Source: Mesocentrotus franciscanus (Eukaryota > Echinodermata > Echinoidea > Camarodonta > Strongylocentrotidae). From it: a stretch of 64,000 nt of DNA. The position numbers and the translations under genes are program-made. The notes under the pieces are model-generated. The model saw only the letters and a list, made by a program, of their open reading frames with translations. It ran no database searches and was not told where the DNA came from. Shown one piece after another: positions 1 through 11,720 of the stretch. The DNA lies in contig CP137670.1 of the NCBI GenBank assembly GCA_037976565.1, positions 12,920,600 to 12,984,599 on the forward strand, in the 5' to 3' direction. How positions within the stretch are numbered: position 1 is the stretch's first letter; each line of letters starts with the position of its first letter.

Positions 1-1115
1 AAAGCTAATACGATGACAAACTATTTAAAACCAGAGACAATTTAAATAGCTAGGTCCAACATTTTAAAAACTTGCCAACAGTACATTGACTTAAGACGTA
101 ATTCATAAAAAAATAATATTTGATGTACATAAGGGTATTGCACTCGCATTGATTCTCGAAGGTCTTTATAATCGTGTCAGCTGTAAATTTATGTGAATTC
201 AAAATCTGAATTTCTCATTATAATCATTAACACATTGTTGTGTACATTCTCCACGTTGTGCAATCTGCTTTCATAGACAATACCAATACAATACAATCGA
301 AATGTTGTATACATTCTAAACTTGTGTACATACATCCTTCACATTACCTAAACTATTTTGATGAGCTGCTTATCCACATCTTTCCTACATTCATAAATCT
401 CAAATGAATAATAGGATTGTTGTTTGATGTTTATTATTATTATTATATTGCTTTTGTAGTGTAAGTTTTTTAGAAATTATAATATAATTATTTGATTAAT
501 TAGTAAAACAGAACATATCAGCCTTGAGCTGCATGTCATTTTTTAAATTCTTTTCATAAACCTATTCAATTCAATAAATCACTCCATCAAGGTGAGCTTA
601 TGCTAAAATTATTTCAGCAGATACTTTGATTGCTTTCTTCGCCTTTTTGCACGATCTCCCGTTTGACACACGAGCATTTTTGTACAAAACCATAGGCACC
701 GACTGAGGAAAGGACTGTGCAACACAATGGCTTTTCAAAATTACAAATTTCCAGTTCTGATCAGCTCCACGATAACTCTTTTAACACGGGTAGAGATTAA
801 TCTCACACTTTAAACTTAAAAATAAGACTGCAGTCTTTGGTATCTTCCCTATGAAAAATACGATGTGGCACAGGGAGATTGTTTGCGTGGCATCTAAAGA
901 TATGGGCGTGGCATGTAAATAATCATGTCTGTGTGGTTTCTTGGTTCTTTTGATTCTTTTAGATCGTTTGCAATTTTTACAATGAAATGAGATTAGCATA
1001 TATTTGTATGTGTATAGAGGGGGATCCTCTGAAAATAGTTAGAACACTTTGATTACCATAATAATAACGATAATGATAATAAACAATAATAATAATATAC
1101 AAATATACACTGTCT
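1..1115. other. No gene recognised
   Basis: AT-rich sequence with a short (AAT)n/(TAA)n run at about 1056-1102. Short open frames on both strands are unlike any family I know and have no splice or start support. Confidence 0.5.
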
Positions 1116-1240
1116 TGAGAGGTTCTGGTTAAAACTATGCGCAAGAGGTGACTCAATAGTACTATTTGCTGAGGGCGCAGCCCCGAAGCAAATGGTACTT
1201 TGGAGTCACCGAGGCCCATAGTTTTAACCAGTACCTCGAA
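1116..1240. repeat. Inverted repeat (hairpin element)
   Basis: The arm GGTTCTGGTTAAAACTATG near 1120 is mirrored by CATAGTTTTAACCAGTACC near 1217. Inner arms (GGTGACTCAATAGTAC against GTACTTTGGAGTCACC) also pair, around a GC-rich loop GGGCGCAGCCCC. Confidence 0.75.
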
Positions 1241-1258
1241 AAGAAGGCATGGTATATT

Positions 1259-1602
1259 TGTTTTATATCCTGCATCAAAAATTTATGTTAAACAAAAAAA
1301 AAAAACAACAATTTTGGGGAAAAATTTTATCAAAATTTCAAAAATTTGAAAAAAATTACACTTTTTTTATCAAAGAAAGAATTAAAAAATAAAAAAAGTT
1401 ATTAGATTTTAAAAAGATAAACAAATTAAATCAAATTTTCAAATTGGAAAAAATTTATTAAAAAAAAATTGTCAACCCCCAAATAGTACTCTCATATAGT
1501 ACTTTTTCAGAGCAACATTAAAATAGTTGAAATATTTCTGGTCACGTGACGAGCTCTCAACCAATCAAAAACCAATAAATTGTTGATGCAGGATATAATA
1601 AT
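1259..1602. mobile_element. Small element with TATATCCTGCATCAA termini
   Basis: TATATCCTGCATCAA at about 1264 is inverted as TTGATGCAGGATATA at about 1584-1600. The interior is A/T homopolymer-rich with no coding capacity, which fits a MITE. Confidence 0.65.
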
Positions 1603-1631
1603 AAATAATGATCAATAACAATAATAATAAT

Positions 1632-4077
1632 AACTAGAAAAGTAATTCGTCATCAGGACGAATTAGGTGATCTGTCTTCAATTCTTATGATCATGCTAAT
1701 CTTCAATTCAATGATCCAATTTAATGATGTTAATGTAAAATGATGTATTAAGATATGAACTGATGAATGAAGTACTGATGAACTGATATATTGAACTGAT
1801 GTGAAATGAACTGAATTGATGAGCTAAACTGATGAACTGATGAATGAACTGATAGATTGAACTGTGACCTGAACTGAAGTGATAACTTAACTGATGAACA
1901 AAATATTGAGAAATGATTATGATCAAAATCATGATCATAATGAAATTTAATGAAAATATAGATATAGAGAAGGAGAGAGGGAGACGAGTTATTGACATGT
2001 AAAAATACATGAGCTGGACCGAGGGAAGAAAGAGGAATCAGAATGCATACACTTTGAAGTAGAGAGGATAGTATAAGGAAACATGGTAGGGGTGAAATAA
2101 GAATACAAAGGGCAAAATGAAGAGCTAGTGGAAATTAAAGAAAATTACAATAGATATCGGAGGGAGAACGAGAACCAGAGGCCGGGAAAGGGAGAGGGTG
2201 AGAGAGTATACAATGAGAGGCAGAGACAGAGGGAGCTAGGCAGAGCAAGAGAGGGAGACAGAGATAGGGAGAGAGTGAAAGAGTAGAGAGAGAGATGCAA
2301 TGAGAGAGCAAGAGAAGGATAGAGGGCAGATCAAGAGAGGGGAAGGGAAACAGAGCAAGAGAGAGAGGAGAGAGAGCAAGAGAAAGAGATGCAATGGAGA
2401 ACGATGCTTTTAATATTTCCAGCATAAATAGAATTGAATATTTACTATATTATAGAGAAAGAGAGAAGTTATAGACATGTAAACAATTCTATGTCCGCGG
2501 GAGAGACGTAAAGATTGCATATACCTAGGCTGAATAACTGGAAAGTATAAACGTCTGGGAAGGAGACTAAACATCATGAAAATGGGATGATTTGATATAT
2601 TCCAACAGACTTGGGAGATTAACCCTATAGGTTTAATACACGACAAGGAATCAGATTTCCCATAGGGTTGTACTCAAACGATTGACATTCTTCCCCATAG
2701 ATATAACACGCAAAATTAGGCATTTTATTACATTGTTTGTGATTGTATATGATAATATGTTATAATAGTCGAAGAAGATCATAAAATCAAATTTAAAACG
2801 ACGGCAAAAAAAAAAAAAAAATGACCCACCAGGAATCGAACTTGGGTCGCCGGAATGGGAGGCAAGTGCTATGACCACTATACCAAAATAATCCACATAG
2901 ACATTACACGTGAACGGAAAATGGAATTCTCAAATCCCACTTTGCAAGTGAAATATGAGCATGATCCCGGCATCTGATCGAAAAATAAAGGGCACACTTG
3001 TGATAGCTTATTGTCTCAGCTACAACATACTCAAAGCTCAGCAAAACAAAACTAAAACGACGGAGATATTGCTCGCGAAAGACGGAATGTAGAATCCAGT
3101 TTTGAAAAAAGTCATGTCCCATAGAGAATACACGCAAAATGTGAAAAATTGACATGCCTCCTTTAATCGCAAAAATACGCCATGATGCCTTTGTCAAAAT
3201 GAAAATCGTGGTGACTGCATTTGTAGAGAATTGTCTCAGCTAGAACATATCAAAATTTGGAAGAAAATCGATCAATATTTACAGAGATACAATCAATTTT
3301 CCAAAAATATGCTGACGTCATAATATGCAAATTGAAATTTTGAGTTCGGAGGCCATTATGATGACGTCATGAGTTAATTGAGGGTCAAATGAGACATGAA
3401 ATCATATCTCCGACTCATAATCTATCCAAATATGAAAAAAATTGGGGTATCCATCCATTCTGAAGAGTTACAATGAGTTTTGTATAGGCATGTTTTTGCC
3501 TATGTATTGTGGATAGAGATAGCGCGGTCCGCGGGTGCTGTTATACTTTGACGGACGCTCATTGCGTTATTACTGGTCAGAAAAAAGTGAACAAGGTATC
3601 AAAATGCTTGGAAAAATATGCCAAATATGATGACAGAGAAAATTTGGCGATTCTATGTTGCAAAATGCCAAAACGCGCAAAAACGCGCGCGCATAGCGCG
3701 CGCAAATTTTGAAAATGCTTAAAATGGCCTGAAACGTGCAAACAAAATTTGGGACGAATTGGAGCATTTTGAAATTTTGATGCGCGCGTACGCGCGCGTC
3801 GAGGCGCACGCGGATTTTGTCGACATTTTTGTTGACCTTTGACCTAAAATTGATGTATACCAAATATGGTTGATTTTTGATGACTCGTTATCGAGATAAG
3901 ATAATGACCTGATGTTTACAAAATGGCGCCTGGATGACGTCACGATGACCCCATGACCTTGAGAAAGTTACTAGAACTTGATATTATAGGGCCTGATGAC
4001 TGACAGAAATTTGAAGGAAATTGACCATGTCGATTTCGAGTAAACGTTTACACAAAAAAGTGTACGGATGAAATAAA
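1632..4077. repeat. 2.44-kb tandem unit, copy 1
   Basis: Starts with AACTAGAAAAGTAATTCGTC and the perfect hairpin ATTCGTC-loop-GACGAAT. In order it holds degenerate GAACTGATGA decamers (1745-1905), a GA-rich strand (1965-2405), a tRNA-like cassette (2822-2894, minus), an AT-rich part with repeated TGACGTCA sites (3312-3370), and two alternating CGCGCG blocks (3674-3706 and 3782-3812). No protein gene is seen; the open frames on its CT-rich strand are compositional. Confidence 0.9.
2822..2894 (-). pseudogene. tRNA-like pol III cassette in tandem unit 1
   Basis: On the minus strand an A box (TGGTATAGTGG) and a B box (AGTTCGATTCC) are correctly spaced, the T-arm CCAAG/CCTGG pairs with one mismatch, and a run of T beyond the 3' end could terminate pol III. 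The acceptor and anticodon stems do not pair well, so this is a tRNA-derived relic or SINE head rather than a functional tRNA. Confidence 0.7.
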
Positions 4078-6516
4078 AACTAGAAAAGTAATTCGTCATC
4101 AGGACGAATTAGGTGATCTGTCTTCAATTCTTATGATCATGCTAATCTTCAATTCAATGATCCAATTTAATGATGTTAATGTAAAATGATGTATTAAGAT
4201 ATGAACTGATGAATGAAGTACTGATGAACTGATATATTGAACTGATGTGAAATGAACTGAATTGATGAGCTAAACTGATGAACTGATGAATGAACTGATA
4301 GATTGAACTGTGACCTGAACTGAAGTGATAACTTAACTGATGAACAAAATATTGAGAAATGATTATGATCAAAATCATGATCATAATGAAATTTAATGAA
4401 AATATAGATATAGAGAAGGAGAGAGGGAGACGAGTTATTGACATGTAAAAATACATGAGCTGGACCGAGGAAAGAAAGAGGAATCAGAATGCATACACTT
4501 TGAAGTAGAGAGGATAGTATAAGGAAACATGGTAGGGGTGAAATAAGAATACAAAGGGCAAAATGAAGAGCTAGTGGAAATTAAAGAAAATTACAATAGA
4601 TATCGGAGGGAGAACGAGAACCAGAGGCCGGGAAAGGGAGAGGGTGAGAGAGTATACAATGAGAGGCAGAGACAGAGGGAGCTAGGCAGAGCAAGAGAGG
4701 GAGACTGAGATAGGGAGAGAGTGAAAGAGTAGAGAGAGAGATGCAATGAGAGAGCAAGAGAAGGATAGAGGGCAGATCAAGAGAGGGAAGGAAACAGAGC
4801 AAGAGAGAGAGAGAGACTGAGCAAGAGAAAGAGATGCAATGGAGAACGATGCTTTTAATATTTCCAGCATAAATAGAATTGAATATTTACTATATTATAG
4901 AAAGAGAGAAGTTATAGACATGTAAACAATTCTATGTCCGCGGGAGAGACGTAAAGATTGCATATACCTAGGCTGAATAACTGGAAAGTATAAACGTCTG
5001 GGAAGGAGACTAAACATCATGAAAATGGGATGATTTGATATATTCCAACAGACTTGGGAGATTAACCCTATAGGTTTAATACACGACAAGGAATCAGATT
5101 TCCCATAGGGTTGTACTCAAACGATTGACATTCTTCTCCCATAGATATAACACGCAAAATTAGGCATTTTATTACATTGTTTGTGATTGTATATGATAAT
5201 ATGTTATAATAGTCGAAGAAGATCATAAAATCAAATTTAAAACGACGGCAAAAAAAAAAAAAAAAAATGACCCACCAGGAATCGAACTTGGGTCGCCGGA
5301 ATGGGAGGCAAGTGCTATGACCACTATACCAAAATAATCCACATAGACATTACACGTGAACGGAAAATGGAATTCTCAAATCCCACTTTGCAAGTGAAAT
5401 ATGAGCATGATCCCGGCATCTGATCGAAAAATAAAGGGCACACTTGTGATAGCTTATTGTCTCAGCTACAACATACTCAAAGCTCAGCAAAAACAAAACT
5501 AAAACGACGGAGATATTGCTCGCGAAAGACGGGAATGTAGAATCCAGTTTTGGAAAAAGTCATGTCCCATAGAGAATACACGCAAAATGTGAAAAATTGA
5601 CATGCCTCCTTTAATCGCAAAAATACGCCATGATGCCTTTGTCAAAATGAAAATCGTGGTGACTGCATTTGTAGAGAATTGTCTCAGCTAGAACATATCA
5701 AAATTTGGAAGAAAATCGATCAATATTTACAGAGATACAATCAATTTTCCAAAATATGCTGACGTCATAATATGCAAATTGAAATTTTGAGTTCGGAGGC
5801 CATTATGATGACGTCATGAGTTAATTGAGGGTCAAATGAGACATGAAATCATATCTCCGACTCATAATCTATCCAAATATGAAAAAAATTGGGGGTATCC
5901 ATCCATTCTAAAGAGTTACAATGAATTTTGTATAGGCATGTTTTTGCCTATGTATTGTGGATAGAATAGCGCGGTCCGCGGTGCTGTTATACTTTGACGG
6001 ACGCTCATTGCGTTATTACTGGTCAGAAAAAGTGAACAAGGTATCAAAATGCTTGGAAAAATATGCCAAATATGATGACAGAAAATTTGGCGATTCTATG
6101 TTGCAAAATGCCAAACGCGCGAAAACGCGCGCGCATAAGTGCGCGCAAAATGAAAATGCTTAAAATGGCCTGAAACGTATGCAAACAAAATTTGGGACGA
6201 TTTGGAGCATTTTGAAATTTTGATGCGCGCGCTACGCGCGTCGAGATGCGCGCGGATTTGTCGACATTTTTGTTGACCTTTGACCTAAAATTGATGTATA
6301 CCAAATATGGTTGATTTTTGATGACTCGTTATCGAGATAAGATAATGACCTGATGTTTACAAAATGGCGCCTGGATGACGTCACGATGACCCCATGACCT
6401 TGAAAAGTTACTAGAACTTGATATTATAGGGCCTGATGACTGACAGAAATTGAAGGAAATTGACCATGTCGATTTCGAGTAAACGTTTACACAAAGTGTA
6501 CGGATGAAATAAAATA
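4078..6516. repeat. 2.44-kb tandem unit, copy 2
   Basis: Repeats copy 1 over its full length in the same order. Differences are few and are mostly homopolymer or short-repeat indels. The period is 2446 bp to the first junction and 2439 bp to the next. Confidence 0.9.
5268..5340 (-). pseudogene. tRNA-like pol III cassette in tandem unit 2
   Basis: Same sequence as the cassette at 2822-2894, with a slightly longer downstream T run. Preservation of both boxes in both units may simply reflect recent duplication. Confidence 0.7.
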
Positions 6517-6775
6517 AACTAGAAATGTAATTCGTCATGAGGACGAATTAGGTGGTCTGTTATGTAATCTGAATAACTGATCTTGTAGAAAATTGTCTTA
6601 GCTACAACATATCAAAATTTGGAAGAAAATCGATCCATATTTACAGAGATACAATCAATTTTCCATAAATATGCTGACGTCATAATATGCAAATTCGTAT
6701 TTTGAGTTCCAAGGCCAAAGGGCAAAGGGCAGAGCTATAGAAAATTAAGGAACATTACAAGACATAGAAGGAGAA
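6517..6775. repeat. 2.44-kb tandem unit, rearranged partial copy 3
   Basis: Opens with the same AATTCGTC hairpin (one base changed), then jumps to material matching 3225-3345 of unit 1, then to material matching about 2105-2160, and ends at the assembly gap. The order differs from the complete units, so it is an internally deleted or rearranged unit. Confidence 0.75.
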
Positions 6776-7275
6776 NNNNNNNNNNNNNNNNNNNNNNNNN
6801 NNNNNNNNNNNNNNNNNNNNNNNNNNNNNNNNNNNNNNNNNNNNNNNNNNNNNNNNNNNNNNNNNNNNNNNNNNNNNNNNNNNNNNNNNNNNNNNNNNNN
6901 NNNNNNNNNNNNNNNNNNNNNNNNNNNNNNNNNNNNNNNNNNNNNNNNNNNNNNNNNNNNNNNNNNNNNNNNNNNNNNNNNNNNNNNNNNNNNNNNNNNN
7001 NNNNNNNNNNNNNNNNNNNNNNNNNNNNNNNNNNNNNNNNNNNNNNNNNNNNNNNNNNNNNNNNNNNNNNNNNNNNNNNNNNNNNNNNNNNNNNNNNNNN
7101 NNNNNNNNNNNNNNNNNNNNNNNNNNNNNNNNNNNNNNNNNNNNNNNNNNNNNNNNNNNNNNNNNNNNNNNNNNNNNNNNNNNNNNNNNNNNNNNNNNNN
7201 NNNNNNNNNNNNNNNNNNNNNNNNNNNNNNNNNNNNNNNNNNNNNNNNNNNNNNNNNNNNNNNNNNNNNNNNNNN
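6776..7275. other. Assembly gap (500 N)
   Basis: Exactly 500 N, a placeholder length. It falls where the tandem array would continue, so the true copy number of the 2.44-kb unit is unknown. Confidence 0.99.
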
Positions 7276-8985
7276 CCCAATTTGAAATAGTAATGAGATT
7301 TAAAACTACCAAGATGTGTTTAGAATGCAAACTAGTTCTGAATTTAGAAATAAATTAAGGCATAAGACATGAAGACAATGTTTATAATGAAATGGGTGTG
7401 GGATGAATGTTTGAGTTGAATCACCATGTATGGTAAATAATAAAAAATGCATTTATGTAAATAAGAAAATGACATAGTTATTCATACAAACAAATCCCTA
7501 AATTAGAATTTCCTGACCAGATTGAAGAATATTCAAGAAAAAATGGCTCATTAGATTTTAAAGATTTTTCGTTATATGCAAGGATACAATGTTTATCAAA
7601 CTATTGAGTTGACGTGGTGTCAACCCCTCACCCCCTCTCTCTTTTCTCTCTCAATCGACATGTGCTTTACTTTTTACAAGGGGCTTCCGCTGACAACTGC
7701 CAGTGACAAATTTGTCATTTGGGTAGATAAAAATCACGTATCCTATAAGGAAAGATCAGAGACAGATTGGCCGTGGGGAGTTTGGGGAATTTCCCCACGA
7801 GCAGCTCTTTATTTTGGTTGGATCAAGGTCCAGTCGATTTGTGGTCTGAGGGCCACTTGATATATATGCATCTTACATATTCAGTGGGCAGGTCGCATAA
7901 CACTTTAAAAACCAATGTTCAGTCCCAGTCTGCCCCTGGAAACATCAAATAAGTTTTGTGTCAAAGACATGATGTAGAAAAATAAAAAGGCCTGTCTAAA
8001 TGTTGTAGTCCTGTTGTTATCTGGTTATTCGATCTTTCGACAAAGCTGTAAAAGTTTTAGTTGCTTAAGGACATATAGTGGATAGGAATTTTAAAACAAA
8101 TAATTAATTTTACCACATTGAAACAGCATCCAAAGATATATTAAATTCATGTTGATAGTGAAGTTGTGCTAGTGTGATCGGAAGACGTCCAAATTTAGAA
8201 AGAAAGGCGAGTTAAGGCAATTTCATAATGTCGCTCCTTTCTGCTTAGGCGAATCAAGGTGAATAATGAAATATATATTAAAACAATTTAGGGGTAAAAC
8301 ACTGATGTGCGAACCCTTCCTTTTCAGAACCACAAGAAGGCCTGAGTGACATCCGTGCGGGAAATATTCAGAAATGAAAATAGGAAATTCATTCCCCACG
8401 CCCACCCCTTCGAACAATACCCTAAGCCTTAGTTATAAGTCTTCATTAAATTTTTCATTAAAATGTATAAGAGGTTTGGGCGTTCATAAACATTTACCCT
8501 CCGAAAAATGGACCTTTTTTAAATAAGAGTACCTTAGGCCAGAAAATCTATATACACATTGCTTTTTGTACATACAAATAAATATCAATGCAATAAACTG
8601 TATTCTAATGCTTGTAAATTAAGTAATGTTTTCTATATTAACGCAAATAAAAGTATTTATATGTGTTTTCTTCAATAATAACAAATAAAAAAATGTTTGG
8701 CTCAGACTTGATATCCACATGTATTGAAAAGAATTTACAGCACATTAACGCTTCGGCTTTATGCATGGTCTTCTGAAAAATTACTTGAGGATTCACAAGA
8801 CCGCCATGTCAGTTTTATGGGCATCCCAACAATTTTTCTGAGGGTTCAAGAGACCTACATTGTTGGTCTCGTGGCTGTTTATATAATCCCAGCTAAATCA
8901 CAAGCATGATTTTTTTAAAATGATCTGTCTTTGATTATGTTCAAATATTTGTCTTTACCATGACAAGATTGTACTAAGCGGTCAG
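7276..8985. other. No gene recognised
   Basis: Unique-looking AT-rich sequence. The longest open frames (7576-7860 and 8223-8417) lack recognisable domains and have no splice or composition support. Confidence 0.45.
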
Positions 8986-9345
8986 ATGACAGATGGAAGG
9001 GGTGGTGTCAAATAATAGTTAATTGTGTGTGGGGAGGGGATGAGGCACCTGCCCATGCCCCATTTTCTAAAACATCACAGAGTATAGAAATACTTATCAA
9101 TTGCACTAAGCACTCTCCTGGCCTAATCCTTTTAACTGTCTGGACTGTCTGCATTACTTTGTTCGTGTTCATGGACTAACTTGTCTTGGTCATGGGCAAG
9201 ATTATGAAAAGAGGCTGGAAGGGCGGGGTGGGGGAGCAACTGTCAATGCCCACATTTCCTGAAACATCTCAGAGTACAGAAGAAATACTTATCATTTGCA
9301 GTCAGCACTCCAAATCACTTGAACTTTCTGCAATACTAAATTTCC
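8986..9345. repeat. Diverged tandem duplication (about 195 bp)
   Basis: The block at about 9042-9110 (CCCATTTTCTAAAACATCAC then AGAGTATAGAAATACTTATC) recurs at about 9237-9310 with substitutions and small indels, in the same orientation. Confidence 0.65.
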
Positions 9346-10669
9346 AGTCACATTTGTCCAGTTACTATACCAAGATACTGGCCAAAATTAGAGGAAAAAA
9401 ATATCTACAAAAAGCACCTTTTGGCTCAAAATTTACATTTCACACTCTACATAATTCAATGAAATTGATATCAACTTGAAGGTATTTCAATTATTCATCT
9501 TTTGACACCAAATCCATGGTGATTAAAGGTTTACTCAAAGTTATCTTTAAAACTCGATGTAAACACACCAAACAGGTTCTCAATACACTAATACAGGTAT
9601 ATGCATACAGTTAATACACATGTGGGCAAAAATGTTGTTTTTGTGGAAATCGAATCAATAATTTTGGGTTGCTATAACTTTTTATTGAAAAGAGATATAA
9701 AGCTTTCCTTTTCACAGTATATTTTCATTGTATAAGGGCAAATTCCTGGAAAGTTACAAAAATGCATTTCTCAATTTTGATATATGTAAAATAACGATTA
9801 TTGATAAAATTCAATATTTGGAAAAAATCACAAAAATCATGTTTTTACTTAAATTTGCAATGTTAATTAATCCCAATTTCATTGAAATTGGTATCAAAAT
9901 TTAGATGATTTAATTCTCTTTCATATGACACCAAACTCATGGTGGTTTAAGGTTCCCTTAAAATATAATTCACAAAATACTATTTTTCGTCAAAGGGCCG
10001 CTTTTGACGCCCCTCCGATTTAGGATTGTTCGCAACAAATTTAAAAAAACACCTCTGAAATATTGTGTATTATGATAAAATCTTTCAAATAAACAAGGTG
10101 TGCTTATTTTATGCGGTAGTGGCAGGCAAACCCCTCTTTTCTGACTTTGGCCCTCCGCGGCCCCAGATCTTTGCCATATTTTTGGACATCTGCATCGACT
10201 AGCCTATCTGCATGCTGCAAATAACCTTGCATTAGTTGCATACAATACATGTCATGATGTGAGTGACATGCATACGCATCCATTAGCATTGACTACTATG
10301 CTTTGCTGGAGTGAATGACATGTAGCTTTGGCTTTTGCTTTTGAAATGCTTTGCTTTGTAAAATTGATCTGGACAGGTTCATGCAAACTGTCACTATGCT
10401 GTGATGTTAACAAGATTATGTATTGCAAATATTAAAAGAATGCTTGATGGGGTACGTGTTTATTTTTTGAAATAAAATCAAACAGCAAAAATTGACCAGT
10501 TAATTTTGTTATCATTGTCTGGACACACATCCCCCATGCTATCATGCATACAAATAGGACAAAGGCAAATGCAATATAAAAGGCAAATGCAATATAAAAG
10601 GCAAATGAAATGAAGATGTTCTCAGCATCCCACTTATCCTCCATTATCTTGTTTTCTATTAATTTCCAG
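9346..10669. other. No gene recognised upstream of the THAP remnant
   Basis: AT-rich. It contains an 18-bp tandem repeat (AAAGGCAAATGCAATATA, about 10560-10613) just before the THAP exon. A stretch near 10280-10312 (CATTAGCATTGACT) recurs at about 35645, so part is dispersed repeat. The missing first THAP exon was sought here and not found. Confidence 0.4.
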
Positions 10670-10867
10670 GTTTCCCCCAAAGCTGGTCCAGCCCTTTTGA
10701 AAGAATGGCTTGTCAAGATGAGGAGGGACAAGTGGACACCAAGCCAGTAGTCCACCGTGTGCTCGGACCACTTTGAAGCAGAGTGTTTTGACCGCATTGG
10801 CCAGACAACCAGACTTCGCCAAGGTGCTATTCCAACCATTTTCCTCTTCCCTGATCATCTGCAGAAG
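10670..10867 (+). pseudogene. THAP-domain exon with an in-frame stop
   Basis: Reads V-S-P-K...LLKEWLVKMRRDKWTPSQ, then TAG (10748-10750), then STVCSDHFEAECFDRIG, TRLRQGAIPTIF and FPDHLQK. This is the second half of a THAP zinc-binding DNA-binding domain: the W.P pair, CSDHF (metal Cys and His) and the AIPTIF box that replaces the family AVPT. It has an acceptor (TTTCCAG, 10663-10669) and a donor (GTAAAC, 10868), both in phase 0. The TAG lies where the family usually has an aromatic or polar residue before S..CS.HF, so one base change could explain it. The first THAP exon (C2 motif) was not found upstream. It could be a dead gene, a mobile P-element/THAP transposase relic, or a live gene with a sequence error. 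Confidence 0.75.
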
Positions 10868-10978
10868 GTAAACACCAAATGAATGCTAAATTCTCTTGTG
10901 GTAATGATTAAAGATGAAACTTGTGAAATTTGATAGATTATTTGAATGTTTCCTTTATTTAAGAAAATATTGTATGGT

Positions 10979-11040
10979 GAGAGCTAGAAGGGTGTTAAAT
11001 CATATATTTTAACACAGAGTTAATTCCCTTCTGGCTCTCA
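10979..11040. repeat. Short perfect-ended hairpin
   Basis: GAGAGCTAGAAGGG at the left end pairs with CCCTTCTGGCTCTC at the right end, with an inner TGTTAAA/TTTAACA pair. It lies in the presumed intron of the THAP remnant. Confidence 0.6.
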
Positions 11041-11615
11041 ACAGATGATTATAATTGTTCCAGTAGTTAATTAATTTCAGTTCAATTCAACTTTCAATTC
11101 ATTTCCAGATGAGTGGTTTGAATCATAGAAAAGTTCTTCTAAAAGAGTTTGCATTTCAAATCTTAAATGCATATTTTACTCATATATTGTGGGAATGTAA
11201 ACTGATCTGGTCCAAAGTATGTATCCCTTTCCAAAAGAAACCAGTAACACCAATTTAAAAATGCAATTTCAATTTCATAAATGTAAGACAACATTTGAAG
11301 GCATGATGTTTCTGCTGTATATCGGCATATCCATGAGAAGGGAACAGAACATTAAAAAAAGAAATATGTCTTTATGAATATCATTTGCTTTACTTCTGTC
11401 AAGTAGTATGCAGGTTTATGTTGTCCATTTGCACATAAATGAACATCTTTGTTTATATTTAAAAATCTATCTGAAATGAAAATATAACCTGAGTTACTAT
11501 AGAAATGCCAATATAATGGCTGTTATATTTTAAGGACAATGATTAGTGAAATCTGTGAATTTTGGAGAATTAACCATTTCTTTTTCCAAACTATTTTCAT
11601 CTTTGTCCCTTATAG

Positions 11616-11720
11616 ACTGTTAAGAAACGCAAGCCTCCAACAAAGCCTAGAAGCAGTGAAGACATGACTAGTCTTCCTAGCACATCAACAACTCCACCAC
11701 TCCTCATGGCTCACAGGGGC
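11616..11720 (+). pseudogene. Downstream exon of the THAP remnant, broken by a transposon
   Basis: After acceptor TATAG (11611-11615), phase 0 continues from the THAP exon: TVKKRKPPTKPRSSEDM, then TSLPSTSTTPPLLMAHR. A basic, Ser/Thr/Pro-rich linker right after the domain is usual for THAP proteins. At about 11715 the reading frame runs into an inserted element (next entry) and meets a stop inside it. The rest of the protein was not located. Confidence 0.55.

Noticed and set aside
1640..1660. Hammerhead-ribozyme-like CTGATGA in the reverse complement of the ATTCGTCATCAGGACGAAT hairpin
   Set aside because: The GAAA core and stem II are missing, and the third copy changes the CTGATGA itself; it is just a hairpin.
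2135..2646. Minus-strand Ser/Leu-rich frames repeated in both 2.44-kb units
   Set aside because: They are the CT-rich complement of a GA tract and change frame between units through indels.
6735..7330. Long open frames across the N gap
   Set aside because: They consist of N codons only; no sequence supports them.
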